Shown here piece after piece: positions 12,863 through 23,300 of a stretch of 64,000 nt of DNA. The position numbers were made by a program, and so were the translations under genes. The stretch spans positions 103,614,585 through 103,678,584 of the forward strand of contig CM056377.1 in NCBI GenBank assembly GCA_029718625.1, written 5' to 3'. Under the pieces are notes generated by a model. The model did no database searches, had not been told where the DNA came from, and saw only the letters and a list, made by a program, of their open reading frames with translations. How positions within the stretch are numbered: the stretch's first letter is position 1; the number at the start of each line of letters is the position of its first letter. Origin of the DNA: Synaphobranchus kaupii. Its lineage: Eukaryota; Chordata; Actinopteri; Anguilliformes; Synaphobranchidae.

Positions 12863-14240
12863 CTACTGAGACGTTCTACTGTCCCATTTCAAGATCAAAC
12901 CTCACATTTCTGATTAAGATCCTGTAGGTTGCGACTGATGTTTATAGATATGTCTTTCATTTCCATGTATTTCAAACTGGTGAGCTTGTTCATGTTTTCC
13001 AGTAGTTTGTAGTCTTCACAAGTAGCTGGAAAACAAAACAAAACCGGTATTTTCGTGAAAACAGGTTACTGCCTAAGGGAGAAGAAATGTCTACCTTACA
13101 CTTATCAAACAAAGACAAATTTTGAGATCATACAATGGTGGGGGTTATTGATATGAGCAGTCATTTCATACAGGGGTCTTGGAATATTCCATATGTACCC
13201 CAATTACATGTACATTATTGGATTTTTCCTTCTTTCAAATACTGATGAGATTATTTGTATCTCCATTTTCTTGGTCAAGTACTTTCCTTCTCTCGTGGGC
13301 AGGGGTGCCTGCCATGTAGTTACAATGTGCCAGTTTACCTGTGAGTTCTCCTTGCAGAAATACAGCCATCTTGTCAAACATGTCCCTGCAGAGCTCATCA
13401 ATATTGGGCTCAGCAGGCTCAGTGGCTTCCTCTGCAGTTTCCACACCACCATCATCTGCAAAAGCAATCCAGACAGGTGGAGAGGAGGGGTTTATTTAAC
13501 CAGTCCCACATTGAGAATTTTAAAGAGACAATGCAAAACTCTTAAATGCAATACAATCGAAGCGACAGCACGACCTCAAGATCAAATAAAAAAGACAAAA
13601 CAAATCCTACAAAATGTGCCATGCAAATCGGTTAGACAAGCAAGCACAAATGAACCTAAGCAGCATGGTACCGTTACAGACTGTGCTGCTGGCCAAATTA
13701 ACGCAGTGCACTGTCCTATGTGCATTTTAAATAAAACAGCGTCACAAGTCCGGTGGCATTTGTAGTATCGATTCCTACTAGGTAGTAGTAATTCATAAAT
13801 TTGCAAAAATGCAAAATCTCTGTAGCTACGGTAACGTCAGCTAACGTTATATAGAAACAGTCGTTGTTTTCATTTACTCACACAAAACAAAATGAGCTCG
13901 CAATATAGATCGTGAGGCATTCGTTGATCAAAATGACACATCATGCATTGAAGATGCTTCGAGCGTTAAGTTCAGAAATTATACTTGGTATTATCCTGTT
14001 AGTCATGTATCTTGTAGCTTGCCAACAAACTTACTAGCTAACGGATCTAGATCCAAATGCAGTGTAGCTAACAATTAACGCTGGCTACGACAATCTAGTT
14101 AGCCATTGTGGTTAAAAAAGGAACTAGCTAGCGAGCCAGAAAACAAACTCACTGTTATTGCCGGGCTTTTTAGGAACAGGTGCTACATTCTCAGATGCAG
14201 TGTCTGAACCCGTATTCTCTCCTCGCTGGTCAATGTCCAT
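11218..14240 (-). CDS. bloc1s2: BLOC-1 / BORC subunit 2, five coding exons
   Basis: Joined minus-strand exons 14240-14153, 13455-13339, 13025-12906, 12331-12227 and 11249-11218 give 462 bases, 153 residues plus TGA, close to the mammalian length of about 142. All introns are GT-AG and all four junctions fall in phase 1. The protein has an acidic, poorly conserved N-terminus, then [22 protein letters not shown], and a long predicted coiled coil containing [17 protein letters not shown] and [22 protein letters not shown], ending KFKKLEKR. This matches vertebrate BLOC1S2 along its length. The family acts in BLOC-1 (biogenesis of lysosome-related organelles) and in BORC (lysosome positioning) on the cytosolic face of endosomes and lysosomes. 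The ATG at 14240 has a good context (A at -3, G at +4). The reading frame upstream stays open but contains no other ATG. Confidence 0.93.
12227..12331 (-). CDS. bloc1s2: bloc1s2 coding exon 4
   Basis: The acceptor is TTTTTCTAG. The exon encodes [20 protein letters not shown] through YSKKL and has a GTATGC donor. It forms the second half of the coiled coil. Confidence 0.95.
12772..12858. repeat. C22 run joined to (CA)n inside bloc1s2 intron 3
   Basis: A run of 22 C is followed directly by a CA array. In the bloc1s2 transcript this reads (UG)n then G22, starting about 47 bases after the exon 3 donor. Confidence 0.95.
12906..13025 (-). CDS. bloc1s2: bloc1s2 coding exon 3
   Basis: The acceptor is TTCCAG. 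The exon encodes [19 protein letters not shown] through [11 protein letters not shown], the most conserved helix of the family, and has a GTGAGG donor. Confidence 0.95.
13339..13455 (-). CDS. bloc1s2: bloc1s2 coding exon 2
   Basis: The acceptor is TTTTGCAG. The exon encodes the GGVETAEEA to FLQGELT part and leaves one base at a GTAAAC donor. Confidence 0.93.
14153..14240 (-). CDS. bloc1s2: bloc1s2 coding exon 1
   Basis: It starts [13 protein letters not shown] and ends in phase 1 before a GTGAGT donor. The Asp/Glu/Ser/Pro-rich N-terminus is not expected to be conserved. Confidence 0.85.
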
Positions 14241-14298
14241 TATCGGAATGCTTTCTGGTTGATAACGACACGAAGGTGAGCAAAGTGTATAATCGTCT

Positions 14299-14316
14299 TT
14301 AGCCGTTTTCTGCCAT
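14299..14316 (-). other. Minimal upstream ORF of bloc1s2
   Basis: ATGGCAGAAAACGGCTAA encodes M-A-E-N-G-stop in a different frame from bloc1s2, 59 bases before the main ATG. The start context is good (G at -3, G at +4). Whether it lies in the mRNA depends on the unknown start site. Confidence 0.45.
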
Positions 14317-14347
14317 TTCAAGTGCTAGTCGACAGTGTGCAGAGATG

Positions 14348-14365
14348 GATGCTGGAAGTTGTAGT
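14348..14365 (-). promoter_or_regulatory. ZNF143/THAP11-type site (predicted)
   Basis: The minus strand reads ACTACAACTTCCAGCATCC, close to the known ACTACAAYTCCCAGCATGC motif. It lies about 110 bp upstream of the bloc1s2 ATG. The motif is common in bidirectional promoters. Confidence 0.6.
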
Positions 14366-15063
14366 CCACAGTATGCAGTCATTCGGTGTGTTCATCGAGT
14401 TGTTTACTTCATGTCCCAATAAACCCCGCGCAAGATGTTTCGTTCAAGGATTTAGTGATCACATGATTGAAGAATGATTCACGTGATACATTTTGTTCGA
14501 CCCACCCACCCACAGAACTGGCGACCCCACCCTAATATAATAAATGACTGTCAGTGAACATGGCAGGGTAAACCCGCCATTTACGTTAGTAACTTAAATG
14601 TTGTGGAATGTGGAGCTATCTTAGCAGTAACACTGTTTGATGGAACAGTTTTGTTTGAAGGGTCGAAATGATTCACTATCGTTACTTACGATAATCTAAG
14701 TGATTACGAAGTAGACAATTGATTGTGTCGCTTGTTACATCAAAGCTAGCTAGCGAGCTAATACTATTGCACAGCTACGGCATGCTTTTTGCACCACCTG
14801 ATTTATTTATTTTATTGCCATCGTAAATGTGTACACACGATTCTATAACATGAAGAATATTAACTAACATGGTTCTGTGCGCTTATAATATTCTGCACTT
14901 TTGACATGAACACTGAGCCCAAAGTGGGTGGACCGAAGTGACGCTCCGACGCAGCCTGCGTAGTGGGCCTCAGGCCCGCCCGACGCGCCCGTCCTTTCTG
15001 CTGTTATGGGAACCCATCGTGATTGCCTTGGTGGAAGAGGTTAGCAGTTAGCACGGACTGTAA

Positions 15064-15074
15064 ACATGGCGGCG
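15064..15074 (+). promoter_or_regulatory. YY1-like AACATGGCGGC site
   Basis: The sequence matches the YY1 core AANATGGCGGC, which often sits just downstream of housekeeping start sites. It overlaps the start of the usp24 upstream ORF. Confidence 0.6.
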
Positions 15075-15113
15075 TGCACAGTCACAAGTCTGTGCTCTAA
15101 ACCCCAATATTAG
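15066..15113 (+). other. Upstream ORF of usp24 (15 codons)
   Basis: ATG with A near -3 and G at +4 opens a 15-residue frame ending TAG, 27 bases before the main start codon. A second ATG at 15134 with weak context opens another out-of-frame ORF overlapping the main start. Both could lower translation if they are in the 5' UTR. Confidence 0.5.
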
Positions 15114-15140
15114 CGAGTCAAGTACCGAGACAAATGAACC

Positions 15141-15425
15141 ATGGAGACCGAAGAGGAGCAACACATGACGACACTGCTCTGCATGGGCTTCCCTGACCCC
15201 GTAGCTATCAGGAAAGCTCTTCGCTTGGCCAAAAACGACATCAACGAGGCGGTCGCGCTTCTTACCAACGAGAGCCCCGGACTCGGGTACGGGTATGAGC
15301 CGATGGAGAGCGGGCCTGCCCCGGGGCCTGGATCGGGTGGTGACGGAGAAAGCAACACTCGTAGTGGGAGTGGTACCGGCGGGTTTGACCCACCACCGGC
15401 TTATCACGATGTTGTGGAGGGCGAG
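15141..15425 (+). CDS. usp24: usp24 exon 1 (UBA domain)
   Basis: Residues 1-95. It starts [17 protein letters not shown] and includes [20 protein letters not shown], a UBA three-helix fold predicted to bind ubiquitin. A Gly/Pro/Ser-rich linker and PPPAYHDVV follow. Donor GTAAGT, phase 0. Confidence 0.95.
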
Positions 15426-17309
15426 GTAAGTAACGAGCTACCTAGTTATTTACATTTTAAATGGTCATGTAATATGCATGCCACCAGTGGCTAACGTTAG
15501 CTTGTGAACACCAGGCACATTCGCATGACATCGAGCTGTCATCGAACGAGGAGGGAAAAGCCAAAGTGGCTAACGTTAATAACATAGCAATGTGACTTGA
15601 CCATAATGTTAACTTAGGTAATCATTTTTGACTACAAAATTATTTACGCATACATTTGAAATGGTATCAATATGTATAACTTAGCTAACGTCACGTACAT
15701 TTGGCTAAATAATGATCAATGGTGACGATATTTTAAATGAGCGTACCAGCTTTCTAAAGATAAATATTCCCTCACCTTGCTGTGATGTGGAGAAATTAAG
15801 AATTTTAGCTAGCTTAGCTAACGTGATGGAAGCATTGGTAGTGCTTTTTACTTGGGCTTGGGGGAGGGGAATCGACGAGTCTACAATCTTAAAACCTAGA
15901 TGGCTATGATATAGCTAACTAACGTTATACATATCTAACAGCTGGGCGTTGGTTAACAGCTAGTAGTTAAAAAAAAGTGCATCAATTTGCATTGCTGCCA
16001 AGATAATGGTGAATGAACGTGAAGTGAAACGATGATTTCAAGCTAACGAGCTGAAAACGCCTCGGGTAAGATAGATAGTTCTAATGCTAACGTTGCCTCC
16101 CTGTTCGCTTAGCTATCTCAACGTTACGTTTGCTCTGCAGCATAAGTCACTAGCCTTCTCGTTTGGTATGTTAACAGTTACTTAATCGTAGCTAGCGTTA
16201 GATGCTTAACCGTAATGTTAACCTGACATGTTGAATGTCTTGATCTGTCCATCAGAAAGTTAGGTTATTATGGGAGAATTCTTAAGATCGCCATGTGGCA
16301 AGTTGACTAGCTGCAAGATAGACACTTAGTTACCAGGCTTAGTACACCAATGTAACCGCTGTTGTCGGTGTAACGTTCTGTGTGTAGCCAAACTAACTGG
16401 GTCAAAGATTCTCTACGACTGGGTGGTATGAAGAAGCCGAGGTACAGTAGCTATCTATCTGCAGTAGTGAAAAGGCTCTGCAATTTCACATAGCGTCTGG
16501 TAGTGTGTTAGTTATCTAGGTAGCTGCTATGTTTACAGTGTTAGTGTTAGCGAGCTAGCTAGCTAGAGCATGGCAGTGCAGTCGAAACATGTGGAATGCC
16601 TGTCAGGGATTCTGAAGAGAAGGTACAATTTAGCTTGTGATTGCCATTCAGCATGTACCAGAGTATTAACAAAGTCCTGCAACAGAAAGCGTATTTCTCC
16701 AAGTATATCTTGTAGAGCATAAGGCTACTCAACCAGTTTTTTAATGGTTAAAAAACTGGTTGAGTAGCCTTACTCTACAAGATATACTTGGAGAAATACG
16801 CTTTCTGTTTCAGGACTTTGTTAATACAATGGTACATGCTGAATGCCTCCATATTTCTGAAGCTACCAGACTAAAACCGAGGAATAAAGAATATGTGTCA
16901 ATATCTCTCTGTTCCACACGGTTATTCTTAATTAGCTAAAAACCGTATAAATAACCATTGTCCAAAATAATGTTACACGTTTTATTTTTTATTTTGACAA
17001 TATTTTCTCAATAGAAATCAATATTAATATTGGATCAGTTTCCCCATGTGGCTAGGCTGTACTGGTTTAGAACCACTGGGCTAAGTAATTTCCTGATGCA
17101 AATAATGATTTATGAGTGAAAAATAATCATTTATGAGTGAAAAAGCAGACTTTCTTGTTTAATTTGCATATGCGTATCCCTCGCTTCATGTATGTGTCCT
17201 CATCAGTTTGTGAAAAACGTTGAAGTGGTATGTCATCTAGTGCAGTAAGTTTTTTGGGCCCGAGTTCCAAGATTGAGTTCACACATGCATGCACACATCT
17301 GTACTGTAA

Positions 17310-17392
<83 letters not shown>

Positions 17393-20300
17393 GTTTATAA
17401 GTATTTGGTCAATGACACCATTTTTGTTGTTTTGGCTCTGTACACCAGCACATTGGATTTGAACAAATAAAACAAATAAAACAATGAACATGATGTTAAA
17501 GTTCAGGCTGTCAGCTTTAATTTGAGGGTATTTGAGGGTAATTCATATTGGGTGATCCGTGTAGGAATCCATAGATTAGTCAATGAATAAATAAATCATC
17601 TATGTACACACACACACACCACACATACACACATCACACAGCCTAACAGTTCCCAGGTCTGTATGTTTTGACTCATTATCTATGCTTTGTTTTTGCCTTT
17701 GGAGCATGTCACAGGATGCAGGTTTCATGCACCCATCCTAAATATAGCTCCAAGTCACAGTGATACTTACACGCAGTCTCTGGTGAATTAGAACACATAG
17801 TAACAGACAGGCTGTTGCTTCACCCCTCGTCAGAGCTACTGCACAACAACCAGGGGAATAAACCTTCCAAGATTGCAACATTCGTCCTCTACTTTAGCCC
17901 TCAGATCTCTGTGCCTTGGGAGCTCACAGCTCTACAGGCTTGTTCATACACACGTTTTGCTGATCACTATTTTATACAGAACAAACTGAGGACACTTGTC
18001 CACTGCTACCATTTTTCCCAATTGAGGCGATTAATTTATTCGATTCGGTCATTGTCTACTTAGGTACACCTAGGTTTTTGTTTAACTTATTCTTGCACGG
18101 CATACGCTATAGTAAAATAAATTTGAATAATGATAATTTCGCTTTTTGTGAGTTGGTGTAAGGCTTTGTCGTGCTGTTTTGATTGATTTGTGTACTGATT
18201 TACTGGTTCAGCTGATATTTTCTATGTTTGGTGTAGTGCTGTTTATTTTCTAGGCATTAAAAAAGGTAATGTTATGGTAGCCGCCTCCAAGGCTGATGAG
18301 TGTTGGAGATAAACGAGTCATGCAGTGGAAAGTTATCGAGCACTTTCATCTAGACTTCATTTCCAGGCTTCACATACGGTGGCCTAAAGGCACACTCCTT
18401 CCTTTATGAAACTTTCCCAGTTTCACTGCGATGGATCCAAAAATGACATATTTTATGAAAAGGATTTTTCGCATTCCATAGATTTGCCTGTGATGTGCTA
18501 CTGATTTATAACTTTATTCAGGAAAGTAAGTGCCACTATAAGCAAAGTATTAGCTTTTCTGAATGAAGTATTGCACCAGCACAGTCACAATTTTGGCCAA
18601 TTACAATGGATGCAACATTCATTCTTTTCCAACTCAGTGTTGTAATGATGACTCGGGCATTATTTTGTTTATCATAAAGACAAGCCTCATTCTTGACAGC
18701 ATTTTAAAACTGAAACTGCTGTTAGAAAGTATAAAATGGGACATTGTCGGTAAAATATTTCACCTGGTTGTGCTCTTCGGCCACCATCTCTAATAACTCT
18801 GGTATGCCTGAAAATGCATATCCCATTACCTCATCAATTGGGTGTGTACTGTACATTGTTACCAACTATTCATGCATCTATGGGAAACATGTTCATCATC
18901 TGTGGGAAACGTGTTTTATGTAAAACATTTTTTTAGTTTCTTCTCTCCAGTGTAGCAATAATTGCTTAATTGCACGCTATGTTGACGTGTAGTGGGATAA
19001 ATGAACAGATTTAGACCAAAGCATGCACTCATGTCGTGTAAATGAAGAAATGGTGTGTGTATGTGTGCATGTATTCCCGATCATGGTGCTGAATGTGGGA
19101 TGCACATTTGTTTTCCCCAGGAATGTAGCCTTAAACTTGACCCAGGCCAAACCAAACAAGTAAACATTTCATTAGCAGATGTAGCTCACAGATAAGATTA
19201 CAATGAAATGATAGACTATTTTCAGTTGATGTTGTAAAACTGGTAGGTAAGATGCAAGCTTCTGACCTGACCCCAAAACAACTCCACTATAGGTGTTGAA
19301 GAATCCAGTCAGTACTTAAGAGCGCCAGTACAGATGTAGCCAAAAGAAACATTGGTGTTTATTACTAAATAAAGTGTTACTAAAGTCATTCTATTGGACA
19401 ATGTCATAATAATGAATAATCTTTTAAAATTTTCTACCAGTTATGAACCACCTTGCTTTTGTGTGCATGTAGAAGGAACATTTTCATCAGAATAAAGCCC
19501 AGTGTCAGGTTTCGCAAGCCTAGTTTACAAGAACTGCCAACAGTCAATAAAAACAATACAATAATTTCTGGCAGTTATGATTTCCAGTACATCCATATAA
19601 CAAATCAACATGAAAGCTGTGGAAGAAGGACAACAGAAAAAAGAAACCGGCACCTGGGTGAAAACATGTGTTGGCTAGAAGTGGAAGGTGTGTAGCTCCT
19701 GGAGCTGTTGCAAGAGCATGAATGTGTTTACTTCACCAATGCAGTGCATCTTCTTGGCTTTCAGTTAAACGGCTGATTTGCAGAATCATTTTTGAGTGAG
19801 GTGGGGGATCATTGGTGGCCAGCAAGGGTTCTGATTTATTTTGAGCCGCGGACAACATCAGTGCTGTTTACAATGTTTATTTTAAAGCCCTTATTACTTA
19901 ATAAAGTCAAGTTAATTTCTATGAACTCAAGTATCAGAGGAATTTAAACTATAAAAAAAGTTTATATTTTAACTCGGTTCAGTGTTTCCCTGAGAATTTC
20001 TTTCAGGCCTGGTGGTACGCAGTACGCACTGAAAAACCTCTAAACAGATGTGGTACGAGGGGTGGCATATTGGCGCGGTCGGATGGTGCAGCAGGTGGTC
20101 TGCAATTCATATTTCTGTTCGCTCTATGCCAGACTTCAAAAAAAAAAAAAAAAGATCTCAAAGAGAGGATGACTTAATACTCTGCATTTATTGTATAAAA
20201 ATAAGCTGTGTAATCTATGCCACAGTATAATTAAGACTCCACAATTGCATACAGCGCATCCTTAACAATGTTACAAACCTCAGTGACAAAGAAGATTTTT

Positions 20301-23300
20301 TAGAACATTCAGTAAATATATATTAGATTAAATTAATTTACATTAGATTAAATTACGTTAAAGTACCAGGCAGTTGTTGAGGTTATTCATTTCTTAAGCA
20401 TTGCTGTTGGAGGAAAAAATAGATACACACCTGACATTACTTTGCAGCTTTGCCAAGGTTTAAAGCACCTTGTGTATTCATGTTAACAATCATTTAATGT
20501 TAGTCAAAATGAATACACAAATGTGCAACGTTAGGTAGTAGTAGCACATCAGGAACATAGGGGGAAAACATTAATATATGGTTGTCTGTCCATTAGACTT
20601 GTCTTGTTTTAGGTGGGGCCATGCTCACTTTGGCTATCAATTCTAGTAACTAAGGCTGGGCGATACAACGTTACGATAATTATCTAATATATCTAGATAT
20701 CCGTGGTGTTGTTTTTCCTCTGGAAGCATTTCACTTGGCCTCTGAAGTTTTTGGATGCTTACTACTGCATCAGGTATAATTAAAGACAAAAAGAATGGCA
20801 TTACCCCACATGGTGGCGATGGCCGTTGTTACATTCGATAATTATCGTTGCGGTATATCGCCCAGCCCTATTAATAACTTGCCGTAAGTAAGTCGCATAA
20901 TGGAGAAATCATCTTACGGTGCGCAAACTCATTCAAACTGATCAATCACAACATTGATAGCTAGGGGTGTAAATTGCCAGAGACCTGCCGATTCAATACG
21001 TATTGTGATACTTGGCTGCCGATTCGATACATATTGCGATTCTGCAAGTATTGCGATTATACAAGTATTGTGATGCGATATTACAATATGTATTGCCATT
21101 TTCTTTAGGCTACTCTTTAAATCACTAGGCCTATTGCTTTGAAATGTTAATTGATTAAAAGTTGTGTCTGCAGACATTTGCTCTGTAACACAACATTTGA
21201 AGTTACTTTAATTTCAAGTTAAATACTTTTATTTAGACTCATTTGTAAAGGATACAAAAATAAGGTTGCTCTTGCACCAGGAGACAATAATTCTTAACAA
21301 AAATCCTGAGTCAGAAAACGTCTGCGCACGCCTTAAAGATACAGCGACGCACTTGTATAATGTTACCCGGAAACCGGAAGTTACGAATCGATTCTTCCTG
21401 GAAGAATCGATTCGTGAATCGTTTGAGCAGAATTACGATGCGTAACTGAATCAATTTTTTCTTACACCCCTATTGATAGCTAACGTTCTCTAGCTAGCAG
21501 TATGAGAGGCAGTATCTGTTTAATGCTAACTAGCTAGTTGATTATTTATTTAAATAGCTTTGATGCAATAATATTACGTTGGATCATAGAGGTAAAGTTC
21601 AACCATATCGCTACGATGATCATGAACACATGGTAACGTTAGGTTGTTCTATTGACAGTGCTAACAAGAGACATAGCCTACAGTGACATTGGGGTTCCAC
21701 AAGAAAATATTGAACATCAGGAACTTACTTTCACTTTGAGAAGCCTTGGAAAAGAATCAATGAAGATAAACAGAGCCAGCCTGTCTCTGGACCACTCCAC
21801 TCTTATTACGCACACACGCTTGCAATCTCGCTCCGCAATAACGGAAAGGGACTGACAGCAGTGGCACTCAACCAAGGGGCCAGCTTTCGTCTCTCAACTT
21901 TAGCACCGGATATAATGTCACCCTCTGCTGATATCTAGAATTGCGCTCAAAATTTCCGGTTTCCCCATTGGGCTCCATTCATTGTTTTACATTTTTATTT
22001 ATTTTTACAGCAAAAATAAATTGCTTCCACTCATATTGACTGAATTAAAATTTCTTACAAAATTGCTTATTATTTTTCCGTGGTCAAATATTTTTTTCTT
22101 ACCACACAGACAAAGATTATTATTCTGGCCTACATCATATTTTTGCGCACTAGTTGGCAACCAATTACATACTCGTAAGGCTTTGACGTAGCCGTCTTCA
22201 CGTCACACTCTGCACCATCCTCGTTGTACATGTGACTCCAAGGAGACAACTGTACATGTGAGATGAGTGCAAAATTAAAACTTTCTGGTTCATATATGCT
22301 CCCCATTGGTTTCTATTGGTATCCTGACTCTACATATTATATACTCTAAGCACTCAACGCGTCAAGTTTCCCAGACAACAACACGGAGTTTAACTCGATG
22401 AAATAGAGCTACATATGTGAAACGGGTAAAACTATACATTTCCTGGATGATAGACTCCATGTCCACGAGTGTGCAAAATCTGAAGGTGATATGCAACAAC
22501 TAAAGATCTATGTTGCAAAATGTAGGCAGTGTACCCTGTTGTCCCTTAGGGCCGGATTCAGAGATGGCCAACTTAAGCCATGCACTTAAGTGCCTCTCCT
22601 GCGTGGTTTTTACCCAAGTTGATCTACGCCGTATTCTAACTCAAGCTCCGCGGTTGCTTATGTCAAAATGTGGGTGGCACAGGGCATGATATTCTAATGA
22701 CCTGTTTCTTGTACCTGCCCTCTGGGATGCCAGCTTTCTACTAAAAAAAATGTCTGTGTGGGGGTATGCATTTTCAACGTCTCAGTGTCAGTGCCTTTAA
22801 TAACAACATTTGCCTTTGTAAAATCCTGCCTTTGTGAATCGTATTTGCTCTTGGGTGGTGGAAATGCAGTGAATGTGTTTATAATTCCTAGATAATGATG
22901 ACTGCAATATACCCATCACACAATACATTTTTTTTTTTTTTTAAATGTTAAAAAACTGTTGGACAGTGGTTGCACGCAATATTATTAAGTAAACAAATAA
23001 ATCGTTGGATTTACTTTAAAAAAATAAAAATAATAATAATATTTTTTTTTTTAAAGATTTAACTAAAATCATGTACTGTGGTTGAACACAATATTAAGTA
23101 GCTTATATGTGACGTCTTCAACTTAACCAGTGACATGTGGACTACTTAATAATAGCCTATTACATGCAACCACTGTCAAACAATTAATTCTTTTGAGTGC
23201 ATCTGTCACATGCTGGAGGGATGTGGCCAAGAAGGAGAGAGATTTTAACCTGGAGTACTGGTAGACTGCAGGGAGTTGATTTGTGCTACCTAAAAAGTTT

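Larger units (their letters stand above)
14241..15140. promoter_or_regulatory. Shared head-to-head promoter region of bloc1s2 and usp24
   Basis: The 900 bp between the two divergent start codons contains a ZNF143-like site (14348-14365), a GC-rich, CpG-containing patch with CCCGCCC and CGACGCGCCCG (about 14935-15000) and a YY1-like AACATGGCGGC (15064-15074). There is no obvious TATA box. This combination is typical of housekeeping bidirectional promoters. Transcription start sites are not determined. Confidence 0.65.

Noticed and set aside
15048..15407. Minus-strand frames of 82 and 119 codons
   Set aside because: They are antisense to usp24 exon 1 in GC-rich sequence, and the plus-strand frame matches a known protein.
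19980..20140. CAGTGTTTCCC start resembling some hAT termini
   Set aside because: I found no matching inverted end or 8-bp duplication nearby.
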